The notes: a model not told the origin generated them from the sequence alone. Counted from the stretch's first letter, positions 7,601-16,463 are shown. The stretch is DNA of 64,000 nucleotides from Sporosarcina sp. BI001-red (GCF_003384035.1 NZ_QQAK01000017.1:1-64000), one strand, 5' to 3'. A program made the numbers and translations.

Positions 7601-9160
7601 GTGTTGAGCGAAGAATTTGATTTATCGTCATTTGAAATAAGCATGGTGGTTCGACAAATGGAAATGTCGGATATCCCTGAAATAATAGCAATGCAATCGG
7701 CTTGCTTTCCCGGAATGGACCCCTGGGAAACTGAACATTTGAAGAGTCACTTGACTATATTTCCAGAAGGTCAGTTCGTTGCTGAGCTGGATGGACAAAT
7801 AATTGGTTCATGCTCTAGTCTGATTTTGAATTTTGCAGAATATGATGATCGCCATACATGGGACGATATTTCCGATAATGGCTACATAACGAACCATAAT
7901 CCTGAAGGGTACAATTTGTATGGGATTGAAGTGATGGTCCATCCTGAATTCAGACGCATGAAAGTCGGCGAACGACTCTATGAGGCACGAAAAGAACTTG
8001 CTCGCGAAATGAATTTAAAATCCATCATCATTGGTGGTCGTATTCCGAACTATCATAAGCACTCAGAAGAGATGTCGCCGAGAGAATACGTCAACTCGGT
8101 TGCGAAACATCGCATCTATGACCCAGTTTTAACGTTCCAGCTCATGAATGACTTCACTCTGATGCGCATCAACCCGAACTACTTGCCGGATGATAAGGCG
8201 TCCAAGCGTTATGCAACGCTAATGGAATGGAATAATATCGACTACAAAGCCGTTTCAAAACGTCATTATAAAACGAGCTATCCTGTAAGAATTTGTGTTG
8301 TTCAGTACTTGATGCGTAAAATTTCTTGCTTTGACGAGCTCGCATCGCAAGTGGAATACTTTGTAAATGTTGCAGCAGATGCAAATTCCGATTTTGTCGT
8401 ATTCCCTGAAATTTTTACGACACAACTGATGTCCTTCTTGGATGAACCATCAGCAAGTCAGTCTGTGCGAAAGATTTCCGAGTACACTGAAGAGTATATA
8501 GAACTGTTCAACAGCTTGGCGGTTCGTTATAACGTCAATATCATTGGTGGATCCCACTTCGTTGAAGAAGAGAACGAGGAGATTTATAACATTTCTTACC
8601 TCTTTAGACGGGACGGTTCGATTGATAAGCAATATAAGATTCATATTACCCCGAACGAAAAGAAATACTGGGGGATCAGTGCTGGAGATTCAGTGAGGGT
8701 CTTTGATACGGACTGTGGTAAAATTGCGATTCAAGTCTGCTATGACATCGAATTCCCGGAACTTGCTCGTATTGCAACAGAAAAGGGTGCTAACATCATT
8801 TTCACGCCGTTCTGTACAGAGGACCGTCAAGGTTATTTGAGGGTACGCTACTGTGCACAAGCACGTGCTGTCGAAAACCAAATCTATACAGTGATTTCTG
8901 GAACGGTAGGGAACTTGCCTCAAGCGGTTAATATGGACATCCAGTATGCACAATCTGCTATCTTTGCACCATCAGATTTTGAATTTGCAAGAGATGGCAT
9001 TGTTGGGGAAGCAAACGCAAACCTGGAAACTGTTTTAATCGGGGATGTAGACTTAGAAGTTTTGAAACGTCAACGTCAAGATGGCACAGTTAAGCAGTTG
9101 AAAGATCGTCGTCGAGACATCTACAGCGTAGAATATTTCTGTAAAAATCCTGAGCAATAA
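7601..9160 (+). CDS. GNAT acetyltransferase-nitrilase fusion protein
   Basis: A 519-aa two-domain protein like B. subtilis YhcX. Residues about 15-210 form a GNAT N-acetyltransferase domain (EVMVHPEFRRMKVGERLYEAR is the acetyl-CoA loop). Residues about 225-515 form a carbon-nitrogen hydrolase. The catalytic triad is visible: Glu in VFPEIFTTQ, Lys in QYKIHITPNEK and Cys in IQVCYDIEFPE. The domain pairing suggests amide formation and hydrolysis on a common small substrate, but none can be named. GTG start with AGAGGTG 6 bp upstream; TTG at 7604 is an alternative. Monocistronic with its own terminator, diverging from bdbC. Confidence 0.9.
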   Translation: MLSEEFDLSSFEISMVVRQMEMSDIPEIIAMQSACFPGMDPWETEHLKSHLTIFPEGQFVAELDGQIIGSCSSLILNFAEYDDRHTWDDISDNGYITNHNPEGYNLYGIEVMVHPEFRRMKVGERLYEARKELAREMNLKSIIIGGRIPNYHKHSEEMSPREYVNSVAKHRIYDPVLTFQLMNDFTLMRINPNYLPDDKASKRYATLMEWNNIDYKAVSKRHYKTSYPVRICVVQYLMRKISCFDELASQVEYFVNVAADANSDFVVFPEIFTTQLMSFLDEPSASQSVRKISEYTEEYIELFNSLAVRYNVNIIGGSHFVEEENEEIYNISYLFRRDGSIDKQYKIHITPNEKKYWGISAGDSVRVFDTDCGKIAIQVCYDIEFPELARIATEKGANIIFTPFCTEDRQGYLRVRYCAQARAVENQIYTVISGTVGNLPQAVNMDIQYAQSAIFAPSDFEFARDGIVGEANANLETVLIGDVDLEVLKRQRQDGTVKQLKDRRRDIYSVEYFCKNPEQ

Positions 9161-9162
9161 CA

Positions 9163-9197
9163 AAAAGAGATGATTCCCATTGGGAATCATCTTTTTT
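9163..9197. terminator. Bidirectional terminator
   Basis: Stem AGATGATTCCC/GGGAATCATCT with a short ATT loop, and A and T runs on either side, between convergent genes. Confidence 0.9.
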
Positions 9198-9199
9198 TG

Positions 9200-10549
9200 T
9201 TAGACCATTTCTTCTTCCAAGTCTGCTTCTTCCTCTTCCAGCTTCTCAGCTTCTAGATAGAGAATATGATGACCTTCCACATCCTTAATGGAAAATTCAT
9301 AGCCTTGCTCAATTATCTTTTCACCAGGAATAGCTTCAAAACGTTGGGACATGAACCAGCCGCCAATCGTATCGATATCTTCTTCATCAAGCTCAATGCC
9401 AAGTGTATTATTAACATTATCCAATAACATTTTTGCATCGAGGATGAAGTGCCCTTCGCCAACAATCTGAACGTCTGGTAATTCGTCTTTATCGAATTCA
9501 TCTTGGATCTCACCGACAATTTCTTCCAGAATGTCCTCGATTGTCACTAACCCGGAAGTTCCACCGTATTCATCCATAAGAATCGCCATATGAATGCGTT
9601 CCCGTTGTATTTTTAACAGTAAGTCTCCAATTGCCATCGTTTCAATGACACGGATAATAGGCTGCATATATGCAGTAACCGGTAACTCTCCGTTTTTTGG
9701 GTTTTTAATGTACGCTGTGAGCAAATGCTTCATATTGACGAGACCAATCACGTGATCTTTATCGCCTTCGATGACAGGGTAGCGAGTGAATTGCTCGATA
9801 CCTGGCATGTTGAAGATTTCAGCGGCAGTCATTTCTTTTTCAATTGTCATCATTTCCGTTCGAGGAACCATAATCTCTTTTGCAATCCGATCGTCGAATT
9901 CAAATATTTTGTTCACATATTTGTATTCAGATTGATTGATTTCCCCGCTTTTCAAGCTGTCGGACAAAATCATTCGCAATTCCTCTTCTGTATGTGCTAC
10001 ATCTGCTGCATGGATTGTTCGAAAGCCAAACAATCGAGTCACTAGCCTTGCTGAACCATTCAAGATCTTAATGAACGGATACATCGTGCGGTAAAAGATG
10101 ATGAGTGGTTTTGCAAGTAAGAGTGTTATCGTTTCCGCCTTCTGAATTGCTATTGTCTTTGGAGCTAGTTCTCCGATGACAACATGAAGGAACGTTACAG
10201 CAACAAGTGCGACAGAAAAAGAAAGGAAGACTGTCATGCTAGTTGATAACTGCATATAGGTAAACAAAGGCTCAAGCATTAGCGCAACAGTCGGTTCACC
10301 AAGCATACCGAGTCCAAGTGCGGTAATCGTAATTCCGAGCTGACAGGCAGACAAGTATTCATCTAAATTATCAACAACTCGTTTAGCATCTGTTGCTTTT
10401 TTGTTACCGGCTAAAGCAAGCTGATCAATTCGTGTCATTCTGACTTTCACTATTGCAAACTCAGCTGCAACAAAAAATGCAGTGAGGGCGATCAAGGCAG
10501 CAAAAGCTGCCAAGCGTATGGGAATATCCAAATGGGTGCTTTGTTTCAT
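9200..10549 (-). CDS. CNNM/CorC-family transporter (hemolysin family)
   Basis: A 449-aa membrane protein. An N-terminal DUF21 domain (residues about 10-195, several hydrophobic segments) is followed by a CBS pair (about 210-335) and a C-terminal CorC/HlyC domain (about 350-435). Bacillus relatives (YhdP, YqhB) take part in magnesium homeostasis or efflux. The tail is strongly acidic. The start is uncertain. The ATG at 10549 lacks a well-spaced Shine-Dalgarno: AGGAGGTG lies about 20 bp upstream. A TTG at 10531 would give an N-terminus (DIPIRLAAFAALIALT) closer to relatives. Confidence 0.85.
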   Translation of the reverse strand: MKQSTHLDIPIRLAAFAALIALTAFFVAAEFAIVKVRMTRIDQLALAGNKKATDAKRVVDNLDEYLSACQLGITITALGLGMLGEPTVALMLEPLFTYMQLSTSMTVFLSFSVALVAVTFLHVVIGELAPKTIAIQKAETITLLLAKPLIIFYRTMYPFIKILNGSARLVTRLFGFRTIHAADVAHTEEELRMILSDSLKSGEINQSEYKYVNKIFEFDDRIAKEIMVPRTEMMTIEKEMTAAEIFNMPGIEQFTRYPVIEGDKDHVIGLVNMKHLLTAYIKNPKNGELPVTAYMQPIIRVIETMAIGDLLLKIQRERIHMAILMDEYGGTSGLVTIEDILEEIVGEIQDEFDKDELPDVQIVGEGHFILDAKMLLDNVNNTLGIELDEEDIDTIGGWFMSQRFEAIPGEKIIEQGYEFSIKDVEGHHILYLEAEKLEEEEADLEEEMV

Positions 10550-10703
10550 GCCAATAAAGGGGGAAACAAAGCGTACACCTCCTGTGATTTGAAATTAGGT
10601 AGTTAAATTAATCATAAATGGTTAATGAGAGAAATACAATGATTTTTCCTTAAGAGTTGCTTGTAAGAACCTATTAAATTTTCAAAAGATTTCATAAAAG
10701 GGA
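10550..10703. other. Intergenic region between divergent genes
   Basis: AT-rich spacer between the CNNM gene and the bmr-type operon. It holds the AGGAGGTG of the CNNM gene on the minus strand. No further gene is seen. Confidence 0.5.
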
Positions 10704-10731
10704 TTGACATTAGTGAAAAGGGCATGATAAT
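10704..10731 (+). promoter_or_regulatory. Promoter of the bmr-type operon
   Basis: Perfect -35 TTGACA (10704-10709) and -10 GATAAT (10726-10731) with a 16-bp spacer, 43 bp before the leader peptide ATG. Confidence 0.75.
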
Positions 10732-10773
10732 CTAATATTATTCGAAACTCGAAAGGAAAGGGAGGGCTAAGAC

Positions 10774-10839
10774 ATGAACAAACGTATAACGCACAAACTC
10801 ACTCAACTTCAAGCTTGGCCCTTCGCACCGCGATTATAG
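10774..10839 (+). CDS. Leader peptide of the multidrug exporter operon (BmrB-like)
   Basis: A 21-codon ORF starting MNKRITHKLTQLQ and ending AWPFAPRL. A strong RBS (AAAGGGAGGG) precedes the ATG. It sits between a consensus promoter and an intrinsic terminator, and the exporter genes lie behind that terminator. This is the layout of B. subtilis bmrB-bmrC-bmrD, where stalling of ribosomes on the leader by translation-inhibiting drugs lets RNA polymerase pass the terminator. The Pro- and Arg-containing end (WPFAPRL) is a plausible stalling region. The attenuation role is inferred from layout; homology of the peptide itself was not tested. Confidence 0.75.
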   Translation: MNKRITHKLTQLQAWPFAPRL

Positions 10840-10886
10840 TAGATTGACTCTAAAATCGTTAGGTTACAGGGCACCGTTCCCTTTTC

Positions 10887-10923
10887 AGACACACGTCTCT
10901 GAACGAGGAGCGTGTGTCTTTTT
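10887..10923 (+). terminator. Attenuator terminator of the bmr-type operon
   Basis: Perfect 9-bp stem AGACACACG/CGTGTGTCT with a 15-nt loop and TTTTT. A competing fold exists: TCAGA (10885-10889) can pair with TCTGA (10898-10902), with CGTT (10875-10878) pairing close by with AACG (10902-10905). That uses part of the 5' arm of the terminator. An upstream hairpin AGGG/CCCT (10868-10882) and pairing of leader codons GCCCT with AGGGC are also possible. Confidence 0.8.
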
Positions 10924-10997
10924 ATGTTCACTAAAATAAGATGTTTTCACGCATTGCGTGTTGCATATACAACTACTAGGAAAGGGGAGCTATCGAT

Positions 10998-11060
10998 GTG
11001 ATGAACGAAACGACACAACCTATAAAATTGCTTAAAAAGGAGACACCTGAAGGCGGATAG
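10998..11060 (+). CDS. Second mini-ORF before bmrC
   Basis: A 20-codon ORF with GTG start (or ATG at 11001), beginning MNETTQPIKLLKKE and ending TPEGG. AAGGGGAG lies 8 bp before the GTG. It ends 33 bp before bmrC, whose own RBS (AGAAAGGT) is weak, so translation of this ORF could affect bmrC expression. The coding potential is not proven; it may be a chance ORF or a remnant of a longer leader protein. Confidence 0.4.
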   Translation: MMNETTQPIKLLKKETPEGG

Positions 11061-11093
11061 CCGAAGTTGCTCCAAGAAAGGTCGTAGAATAGT

Positions 11094-12833
11094 ATGTTTT
11101 CGGTTTTAGGGAAATTAAGTTGGTTTTTTAAAGAGAATAAAAAAAGGTACACAATTGCACTAGTCTTGCTGATCATGACAAGTATCCTTGCGATCATCCC
11201 ACCATGGATTATAGGGAAGGCAATCGATGGGATCCACTTGAATACTATAAATGCTCAATTACTTTGGACATATATCGGCATTATGCTACTTATTATCGTG
11301 ATTGGATATATTGGTGATTACGTCTGGCAATACCAGCTCTTTGGTGGTGCCAATGTAATTGAACGGAAATTGCGCGGCAATTTAATGCGTCATTTCCTAA
11401 AAATGACTCCAACGTTTTATCAACGTAACAAAACAGGGGATCTCATGGCGCGATCGACGAATGATCTGCAAGCCATCTCTGAAACAGCTGGCTTTGGAAT
11501 CATGACGTTGATTGACTCCACAGTATACTTGTCCACTCTCATTGTTATGATGGGATTCCTTGTATCATGGAAACTGACACTCGCGGCAATTTTACCTTTG
11601 CCAATACTCGCATACCTTATGCAAGTATTAGGGAAACGTATCCATCTTAAATTCGTAACCGCGCAAAAAGCATTCGGTGATTTGAATGATGACGTGTTAG
11701 AAGCAGTGGCGGGTGTCCGAGTGGTGCGTGCATACGTACAGGAACGTGCTGAAGAGAAGCGCTTTGAAGAGGCGACAGAAGACGTCTATCGCAAAAATAT
11801 GGAAGTCGAGCGCATTGATGCACTGTTTACTCCGATTTCAAAAATTATGACATCCCTCTCTTATATGATTGGTCTCGGGTATGGAGCCTATCTAGTTTCA
11901 ATCGAGGAAATGACATTAGGCGGTTTGGTAACATTTAACGTCTACCTAGGGATGATTGTGTGGCCCATGTTTGCCATTGGGGAACTCATCAATGTCATGC
12001 AACGCGGGAATGCATCACTCGACCGTGTCCAAGAGACATTGGATGCGATTGAAGACGTGAGAGATCCGTCGATGCCTGTGCAGATGGAACGTCCTGGAGT
12101 AATCGGTTTTGAAGATGTCAGCTTTACGTATCCAACGTCAGGACGTAAAAACTTGGATCAGATCCAAGTGAAGCTATCCGCCGGGCAAACACTGGGTATC
12201 GTTGGTAAAACGGGTAGTGGGAAAACGACTTTTGTCAAACAGTTACTGCGTGAATATCCTGCAGGTGAAGGCTTGCTATCGTTTGAAGGAAATCGTCTCG
12301 AGGAGATGACGAAAGAGCAAGTTCGGAACTGGATTGGCTATGTGCCACAGGATCATGTGTTATTTTCACGTTCAGTTCGCGACAATATTTTGTTCGGCAA
12401 ACCGGATGCAGATGATCATGATGTTGCAGAAGCCATTCGACTTGCCCACTTCGAAAAGGACTTGGAACTATTGCCTGAAGGGTTACAAACACTTGTCGGT
12501 GAAAAAGGCGTCGCCCTATCAGGCGGACAGAAACAACGGATTTCCATCGCTCGTGCGATTGTGAAAAATCCAGAGATCTTAGTTTTGGATGATTCATTAT
12601 CAGCAGTGGATGCAAAAACAGAAACTCGGATCATTGAAAACATCCAAAACGAACGTAGTGGGAAAACGACAATCATTACGACGCACCGATTATCAGCAAT
12701 TCAGCATGCGGATTGGATTATTGTCCTTGAGGATGGCCGTGTGACTGAAGAAGGAAATCATGAAGATTTGCTCTCGATGAACGGCTGGTACAAAGAACAA
12801 TATGATCGCCAGCAGATCGGAGGGGGAGAATAA
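11094..12833 (+). CDS. bmrC: Multidrug ABC exporter half-transporter BmrC type
   Basis: A 579-aa half-transporter with six membrane helices (about 17-310) and an ATPase domain (about 340-575). It matches B. subtilis BmrC/YheI in its start (MFSVLGKLSWFFK) and through the conserved GELINVMQRGNASLDRV. Walker A is GKTGSGKTT, the signature is LSGGQKQR, and Walker B is LVLDDSLS. Asp replaces the catalytic Glu, so this subunit carries the degenerate site of a heterodimeric exporter. Its stop codon overlaps the start of bmrD by one base (TAATG), giving coupled translation. Expression is probably induced by ribosome-targeting drugs through the upstream attenuator. Confidence 0.93.
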   Translation: MFSVLGKLSWFFKENKKRYTIALVLLIMTSILAIIPPWIIGKAIDGIHLNTINAQLLWTYIGIMLLIIVIGYIGDYVWQYQLFGGANVIERKLRGNLMRHFLKMTPTFYQRNKTGDLMARSTNDLQAISETAGFGIMTLIDSTVYLSTLIVMMGFLVSWKLTLAAILPLPILAYLMQVLGKRIHLKFVTAQKAFGDLNDDVLEAVAGVRVVRAYVQERAEEKRFEEATEDVYRKNMEVERIDALFTPISKIMTSLSYMIGLGYGAYLVSIEEMTLGGLVTFNVYLGMIVWPMFAIGELINVMQRGNASLDRVQETLDAIEDVRDPSMPVQMERPGVIGFEDVSFTYPTSGRKNLDQIQVKLSAGQTLGIVGKTGSGKTTFVKQLLREYPAGEGLLSFEGNRLEEMTKEQVRNWIGYVPQDHVLFSRSVRDNILFGKPDADDHDVAEAIRLAHFEKDLELLPEGLQTLVGEKGVALSGGQKQRISIARAIVKNPEILVLDDSLSAVDAKTETRIIENIQNERSGKTTIITTHRLSAIQHADWIIVLEDGRVTEEGNHEDLLSMNGWYKEQYDRQQIGGGE

Positions 12834-14575
12834 TGACGACAGGTAAACGATTAGTGAACTATGCCCTACAATTCAAAGGGTATTTCATTGGCGGCATGGC
12901 ACTCCTTGCGATAGCGGTAGGAGCGGATTTGCTTGGACCGATCATTGCGAAACAAATCATCGATAATCATATAGCGGGTGCAGCAACAGGTGGAATTGAC
13001 TTTGAACCGATAGCTAAACTTCTCGCAATCTTTTTCGGTCTAGCAGTTGTCACCGCAATCTTTAGATACGGTCAGTATTTAATGTTGCAGTCAACAGCAA
13101 ACCGAATTGTCCAGAAAATGAGAAACGAGCTATATCAACATATCCAAACGTTGCCAATCAGTTATTTTGATAACTTGCCTGCAGGTAAGGTTGTGGCACG
13201 AGTGACAAACGATACCGAAGCTATCCGCCATTTGTACGTTACGGTCGTATCTCAATTTGCGATTAGTGGCATGTACATTATTGGAATCTATATCGCATTA
13301 TTCAGTTTGGATCCGAAAATGGGAGCAATTTTGCTTTTTGTCCTACCACTACTCTATATCTGGATGATTCTTTATCGGAAATTTGCTTCCAAAGTCAATC
13401 ACGTCATCCGTGCAAAGGTCAGTGATATGAATGGGATGATCAATGAATCCATTAACGGGATGACGATTATCCAGGCATTTGGACGCGAAAAGCAGATGGA
13501 AGACGAATTTGAAGAACTGAATACGACACATTATGACTACCAAACAAAATTGCTCAAAGTGGAAGCGGCAACGTCCCATAACTTGGTCAATGCGATACGC
13601 TCAATGACGTTCGTTATTTTCATTTGGTATTTCGCTGGATCTTCAATTACAACAGGAAGCGTTGTATCCGTCGGTTTACTGTACGCATTCGTTGACTACA
13701 TTACACGTCTGTTTAACCCTGTAACGGGTATCGTGAATCAGTTTGCGCGCCTTGAACACTCGTTAGTCGCTGCAGAGCGGGTATTCCAGCTGATGGATCG
13801 ATCTGGAGAACCTGTGAGTGATGAACGAATGGAGCGTTACGAGGGAAATGTGACATTTGAAGATGTTTGGTTTGCTTACAAAGAAGAAGAGTACGTTCTA
13901 AAGGATATTAAGTTTGAAGCGAAACGTGGAGAAACGGTCGCACTTGTCGGTCATACGGGCTCAGGGAAAAGTTCGATCATGAATTTATTGTTCCGCTTCT
14001 ATGATCCAGTTAAAGGCAAGATCATGATTGATGGCCACGATATTACGTCCCTACCACGCCAGACGATCCGCAATCATATGGGTATCGTCTTGCAAGATCC
14101 TTATTTGTTCACAGGGACAGTTGAATCGAACATTAGTCTTGGCGATGCACGGATATCTAAGGAAAAGGTACAAGAATCTCTCGATGCAGTTGGTGGAGAA
14201 CGAGTTCTCGAGCATTTACCGAAAGGGATTGAAGAGCCTGTTGTAGAAAAAGGAAGCACTCTCTCAAGTGGACAACGACAGCTTATTTCGTTTGCGCGTG
14301 CATTGGCGTTCGACCCTGCGATTTTAATATTGGATGAAGCCACGTCTAATATTGATACAGAGACCGAAGAAATTATTCAGCACGCAATGGATGTATTGAA
14401 AAAAGGGCGGACTACGTTCATCATTGCCCACAGACTTTCTACGATTAAAAACGCAGACAAGATTCTAGTGTTAGATCGTGGAGAGATTGCTGAAAGTGGA
14501 ACGCATGATGAGTTGGTTCAACTAGATGGTCAATATGCACAAATGTATAAGTTGCAATCAGGAATTTCTGTATAA
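12833..14575 (+). CDS. bmrD: Multidrug ABC exporter half-transporter BmrD type
   Basis: A 580-aa partner of BmrC with six membrane helices (about 18-300) and an ATPase domain (about 340-578). Walker A is GHTGSGKS, and Walker B LILDEATS keeps the catalytic Glu. The signature is LSSGQRQL with Ser in the second position, as expected for the subunit that completes the degenerate site. It is about 90 residues shorter than B. subtilis BmrD (YheH), which as I recall carries an extra extracellular insertion. No such insertion is seen between the N-terminal helices here. Terminator follows. Confidence 0.9.
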   Translation: MTTGKRLVNYALQFKGYFIGGMALLAIAVGADLLGPIIAKQIIDNHIAGAATGGIDFEPIAKLLAIFFGLAVVTAIFRYGQYLMLQSTANRIVQKMRNELYQHIQTLPISYFDNLPAGKVVARVTNDTEAIRHLYVTVVSQFAISGMYIIGIYIALFSLDPKMGAILLFVLPLLYIWMILYRKFASKVNHVIRAKVSDMNGMINESINGMTIIQAFGREKQMEDEFEELNTTHYDYQTKLLKVEAATSHNLVNAIRSMTFVIFIWYFAGSSITTGSVVSVGLLYAFVDYITRLFNPVTGIVNQFARLEHSLVAAERVFQLMDRSGEPVSDERMERYEGNVTFEDVWFAYKEEEYVLKDIKFEAKRGETVALVGHTGSGKSSIMNLLFRFYDPVKGKIMIDGHDITSLPRQTIRNHMGIVLQDPYLFTGTVESNISLGDARISKEKVQESLDAVGGERVLEHLPKGIEEPVVEKGSTLSSGQRQLISFARALAFDPAILILDEATSNIDTETEEIIQHAMDVLKKGRTTFIIAHRLSTIKNADKILVLDRGEIAESGTHDELVQLDGQYAQMYKLQSGISV

Positions 14576-14580
14576 TGTTG

Positions 14581-14613
14581 AAAAAGTCGGAGCCATTGAG
14601 CTTCGGCTTTTTT
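14581..14613 (+). terminator. Terminator of the bmr-type operon
   Basis: Stem AAAAAGTCGGAGC/GCTTCGGCTTTTT with two G-U pairs, ending in a T run, directly after the bmrD stop codon. Confidence 0.8.
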
Positions 14614-14889
14614 ATTAGGATTTTTGGGGTGGGGGCTGGTATAGGGGAATCGGAATTATGGAGAGAGGAATCGGAAATTCTCAGGCAACTATCCCAAATA
14701 TGGAGAAAAGAATCGGGATGATCATCCACAGAGTTCGAAATTAGGTGTGAATAATCGGAATGTGGAAGAAATGCACGATGATACAAGACATGTCAATACG
14801 TTTCATAATTCTAAAAAAGATTGCGTACTCACTAGAAAACACATATATTTAGAGTATCGAAATTTCCGGATAAGAAAGTAGGGTGTTAT
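14614..14889. other. Gene-free region with degenerate repeats
   Basis: No gene is supported here. The core element GAATCGG occurs at about 14648, 14671 and 14712, and AATCGGAATG near 14753. Segments like TATGGAGA also recur. This looks like an imperfect, decayed repeat array. The promoter of the MFS gene should lie in the last 80 bp but is not obvious. Confidence 0.45.
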
Positions 14890-16161
14890 TTGAACCTGGT
14901 GCATGATTGGAAAAAAACGTTCTTATTGTTTAATCGAAACGTGAAATTTTTCTTGCTCGCAAACATATTCATCCAAATGGGGCTTGGCGTTTTCATGGTC
15001 ATGTACAATTTGTATATCCGTGAACTGGGTATGCCTGAAACGGTAAATGGAAAAGTGATTTCCATGACCGCACTCGCTACTGCTATCATGCTCGTTCCTG
15101 CTGGATTTTTGAGTGACAAGTTCGGCCGCAAGTGGATGATTACAGGGGGAGCCGCTATTACGGTCGTCACCTTGTTTTGGAGAAGTGCATCCGTAATGGA
15201 AGAATCCATTATCTACGTATCTTTACTTACAGGAGTTTTCATGGCATTTGTACAAGTATCCGGGATTCCCTTCCTTGCAGAAAACTCAGCTCCTTCTGAA
15301 AGGGTCAAGCTATTCAGTATCCAGTTTGCGCTTATTACAGTTTCGCAAGTGGTCGGTAGTCTTGCTGGCGGATTGTTAGCAGATGGGTTGCAACTGTTCT
15401 TTAAGATGGGTGCAGTGGATGCAATTCGATGGTCCCTATACATCGGCGCCGGAGTATTCGCCTTAGGTCTACCCCCATTGTTTGCGTTGAAAGACAAGCC
15501 ACCCATCCCTGTGCAAGTACGTGAAATAGTTCAAAAAGAACCTAAAGTAAGTTCCGAGGAACACAGAGACACTAGTTTTAAAAAGAACTTCATCCTCATT
15601 CTCCACTTTTCGTTTGCAGGATTGCTGATTGGTATCGGGTCTGGTCTGGTTGTACCTTATTTGAACTTGTATTTTGCTAATCGGTTTAGTGCTTCCAACT
15701 CGTATATCGGACTCATTCTATCTCTTGGTTCTGCCATGACCGCAGTGGCGGCACTAATAGGTCCACTTCTTGTGAAAAAGGTAGGGAAAGTGAAGGCACT
15801 TATTCTTTTTCAATTGCTGTCCATTCCGTTTTTACTGCTGACCGGATTCACGAATTCGCTTATGCTAGCGTCTTTCGGATTTTTGCTTCGCCAAGCGTTG
15901 ATGAATGCAGGAAATCCCATTCAAAGTGCTGTTGCAATGGAACTCGTCTCAGATAAGTATAGAGGACTTGCCAACTCCATGAACCAAACTGTCTTTCAAC
16001 TTGGCTGGGCATCGATGGCGCCGATCGCAACAGGACTCGTTGTAGCCCGTGGTTTTTATTGGGGCTATGCAATCGCATTTAGTATCACCGCCGCGCTCTA
16101 CGTGATTTCTTCAATTTATTATTATGTAGTGATAGGCAAACAAAAACTATCAGCAGACTAA
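14890..16161 (+). CDS. MFS transporter
   Basis: A 423-aa major facilitator superfamily protein with about 12 hydrophobic helices and a central cytoplasmic loop near residues 205-235. The loop motif between helices 2 and 3, GFLSDKFGRKWMI, is the classical MFS motif A. A second copy of the pattern (GPLLVKKVGKVKAL) lies in the C-terminal half, as expected from the internal duplication. The substrate cannot be read. TTG start, preceded by a weak GTAGGGTG; the N-terminus (HDWKKTFLLFNRNVKFFLLA) fits the family. Single gene with its own strong terminator. Confidence 0.85.
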   Translation: MNLVHDWKKTFLLFNRNVKFFLLANIFIQMGLGVFMVMYNLYIRELGMPETVNGKVISMTALATAIMLVPAGFLSDKFGRKWMITGGAAITVVTLFWRSASVMEESIIYVSLLTGVFMAFVQVSGIPFLAENSAPSERVKLFSIQFALITVSQVVGSLAGGLLADGLQLFFKMGAVDAIRWSLYIGAGVFALGLPPLFALKDKPPIPVQVREIVQKEPKVSSEEHRDTSFKKNFILILHFSFAGLLIGIGSGLVVPYLNLYFANRFSASNSYIGLILSLGSAMTAVAALIGPLLVKKVGKVKALILFQLLSIPFLLLTGFTNSLMLASFGFLLRQALMNAGNPIQSAVAMELVSDKYRGLANSMNQTVFQLGWASMAPIATGLVVARGFYWGYAIAFSITAALYVISSIYYYVVIGKQKLSAD

Positions 16162-16212
16162 AAAGGGCTATTCCAACAAGTCATAAACCTGACTTTTGGA
16201 ATAGCCCTTTAA
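16162..16212. terminator. Bidirectional terminator after the MFS gene
   Basis: Perfect 15-bp stem AAAGGGCTATTCCAA/TTGGAATAGCCCTTT between convergent genes. Confidence 0.88.
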
Positions 16213-16262
16213 ATTTGATACCTACTCAGTGTGAACGTTCACCATAATGATTCAAATAACAG

Positions 16263-16409
16263 CTACATCCGCTTAGGCTGCGTCTCTTTCCATGCGTTTT
16301 GTTCATCGGTCATACGACTCTTATCTTCGAAGACATTTTCTGTTTTTTGGTTTTCAACCTGCAATTGTTGCTTTTCTTTTACCAATTGCTCTGGTGTTTT
16401 CTCTTCCAT
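16263..16409 (-). CDS. 48-aa hydrophilic small protein
   Basis: Read directly from the minus strand: it starts MEEKTPEQLVKEKQQLQ and ends WKETQPKRM. It is highly charged, predicted helical and rich in Glu, Lys and Gln. TTGGAGGG precedes the ATG at a proper distance. It ends about 50 bp before the bidirectional terminator at 16162. Codon use looks normal for the genome. No family is recognised. It lies downstream of yheE on the same strand and may share its transcript. Confidence 0.6.
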   Translation of the reverse strand: MEEKTPEQLVKEKQQLQVENQKTENVFEDKSRMTDEQNAWKETQPKRM

Positions 16410-16463
16410 GCACAATCCCTCCAAGAATAATTAGTACAGATAGTCTGTGCAAAAAAGAACTCC

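Noticed and set aside
10976..11197. Minus-strand frame over the bmrC start
   Set aside because: It opposes a strong conserved gene, has no RBS and no family resemblance.
14445..14786. Minus-strand frame with repeated DS-rich pattern
   Set aside because: It overlaps the end of bmrD and its terminator; the pattern comes from the decayed GAATCGG repeats.
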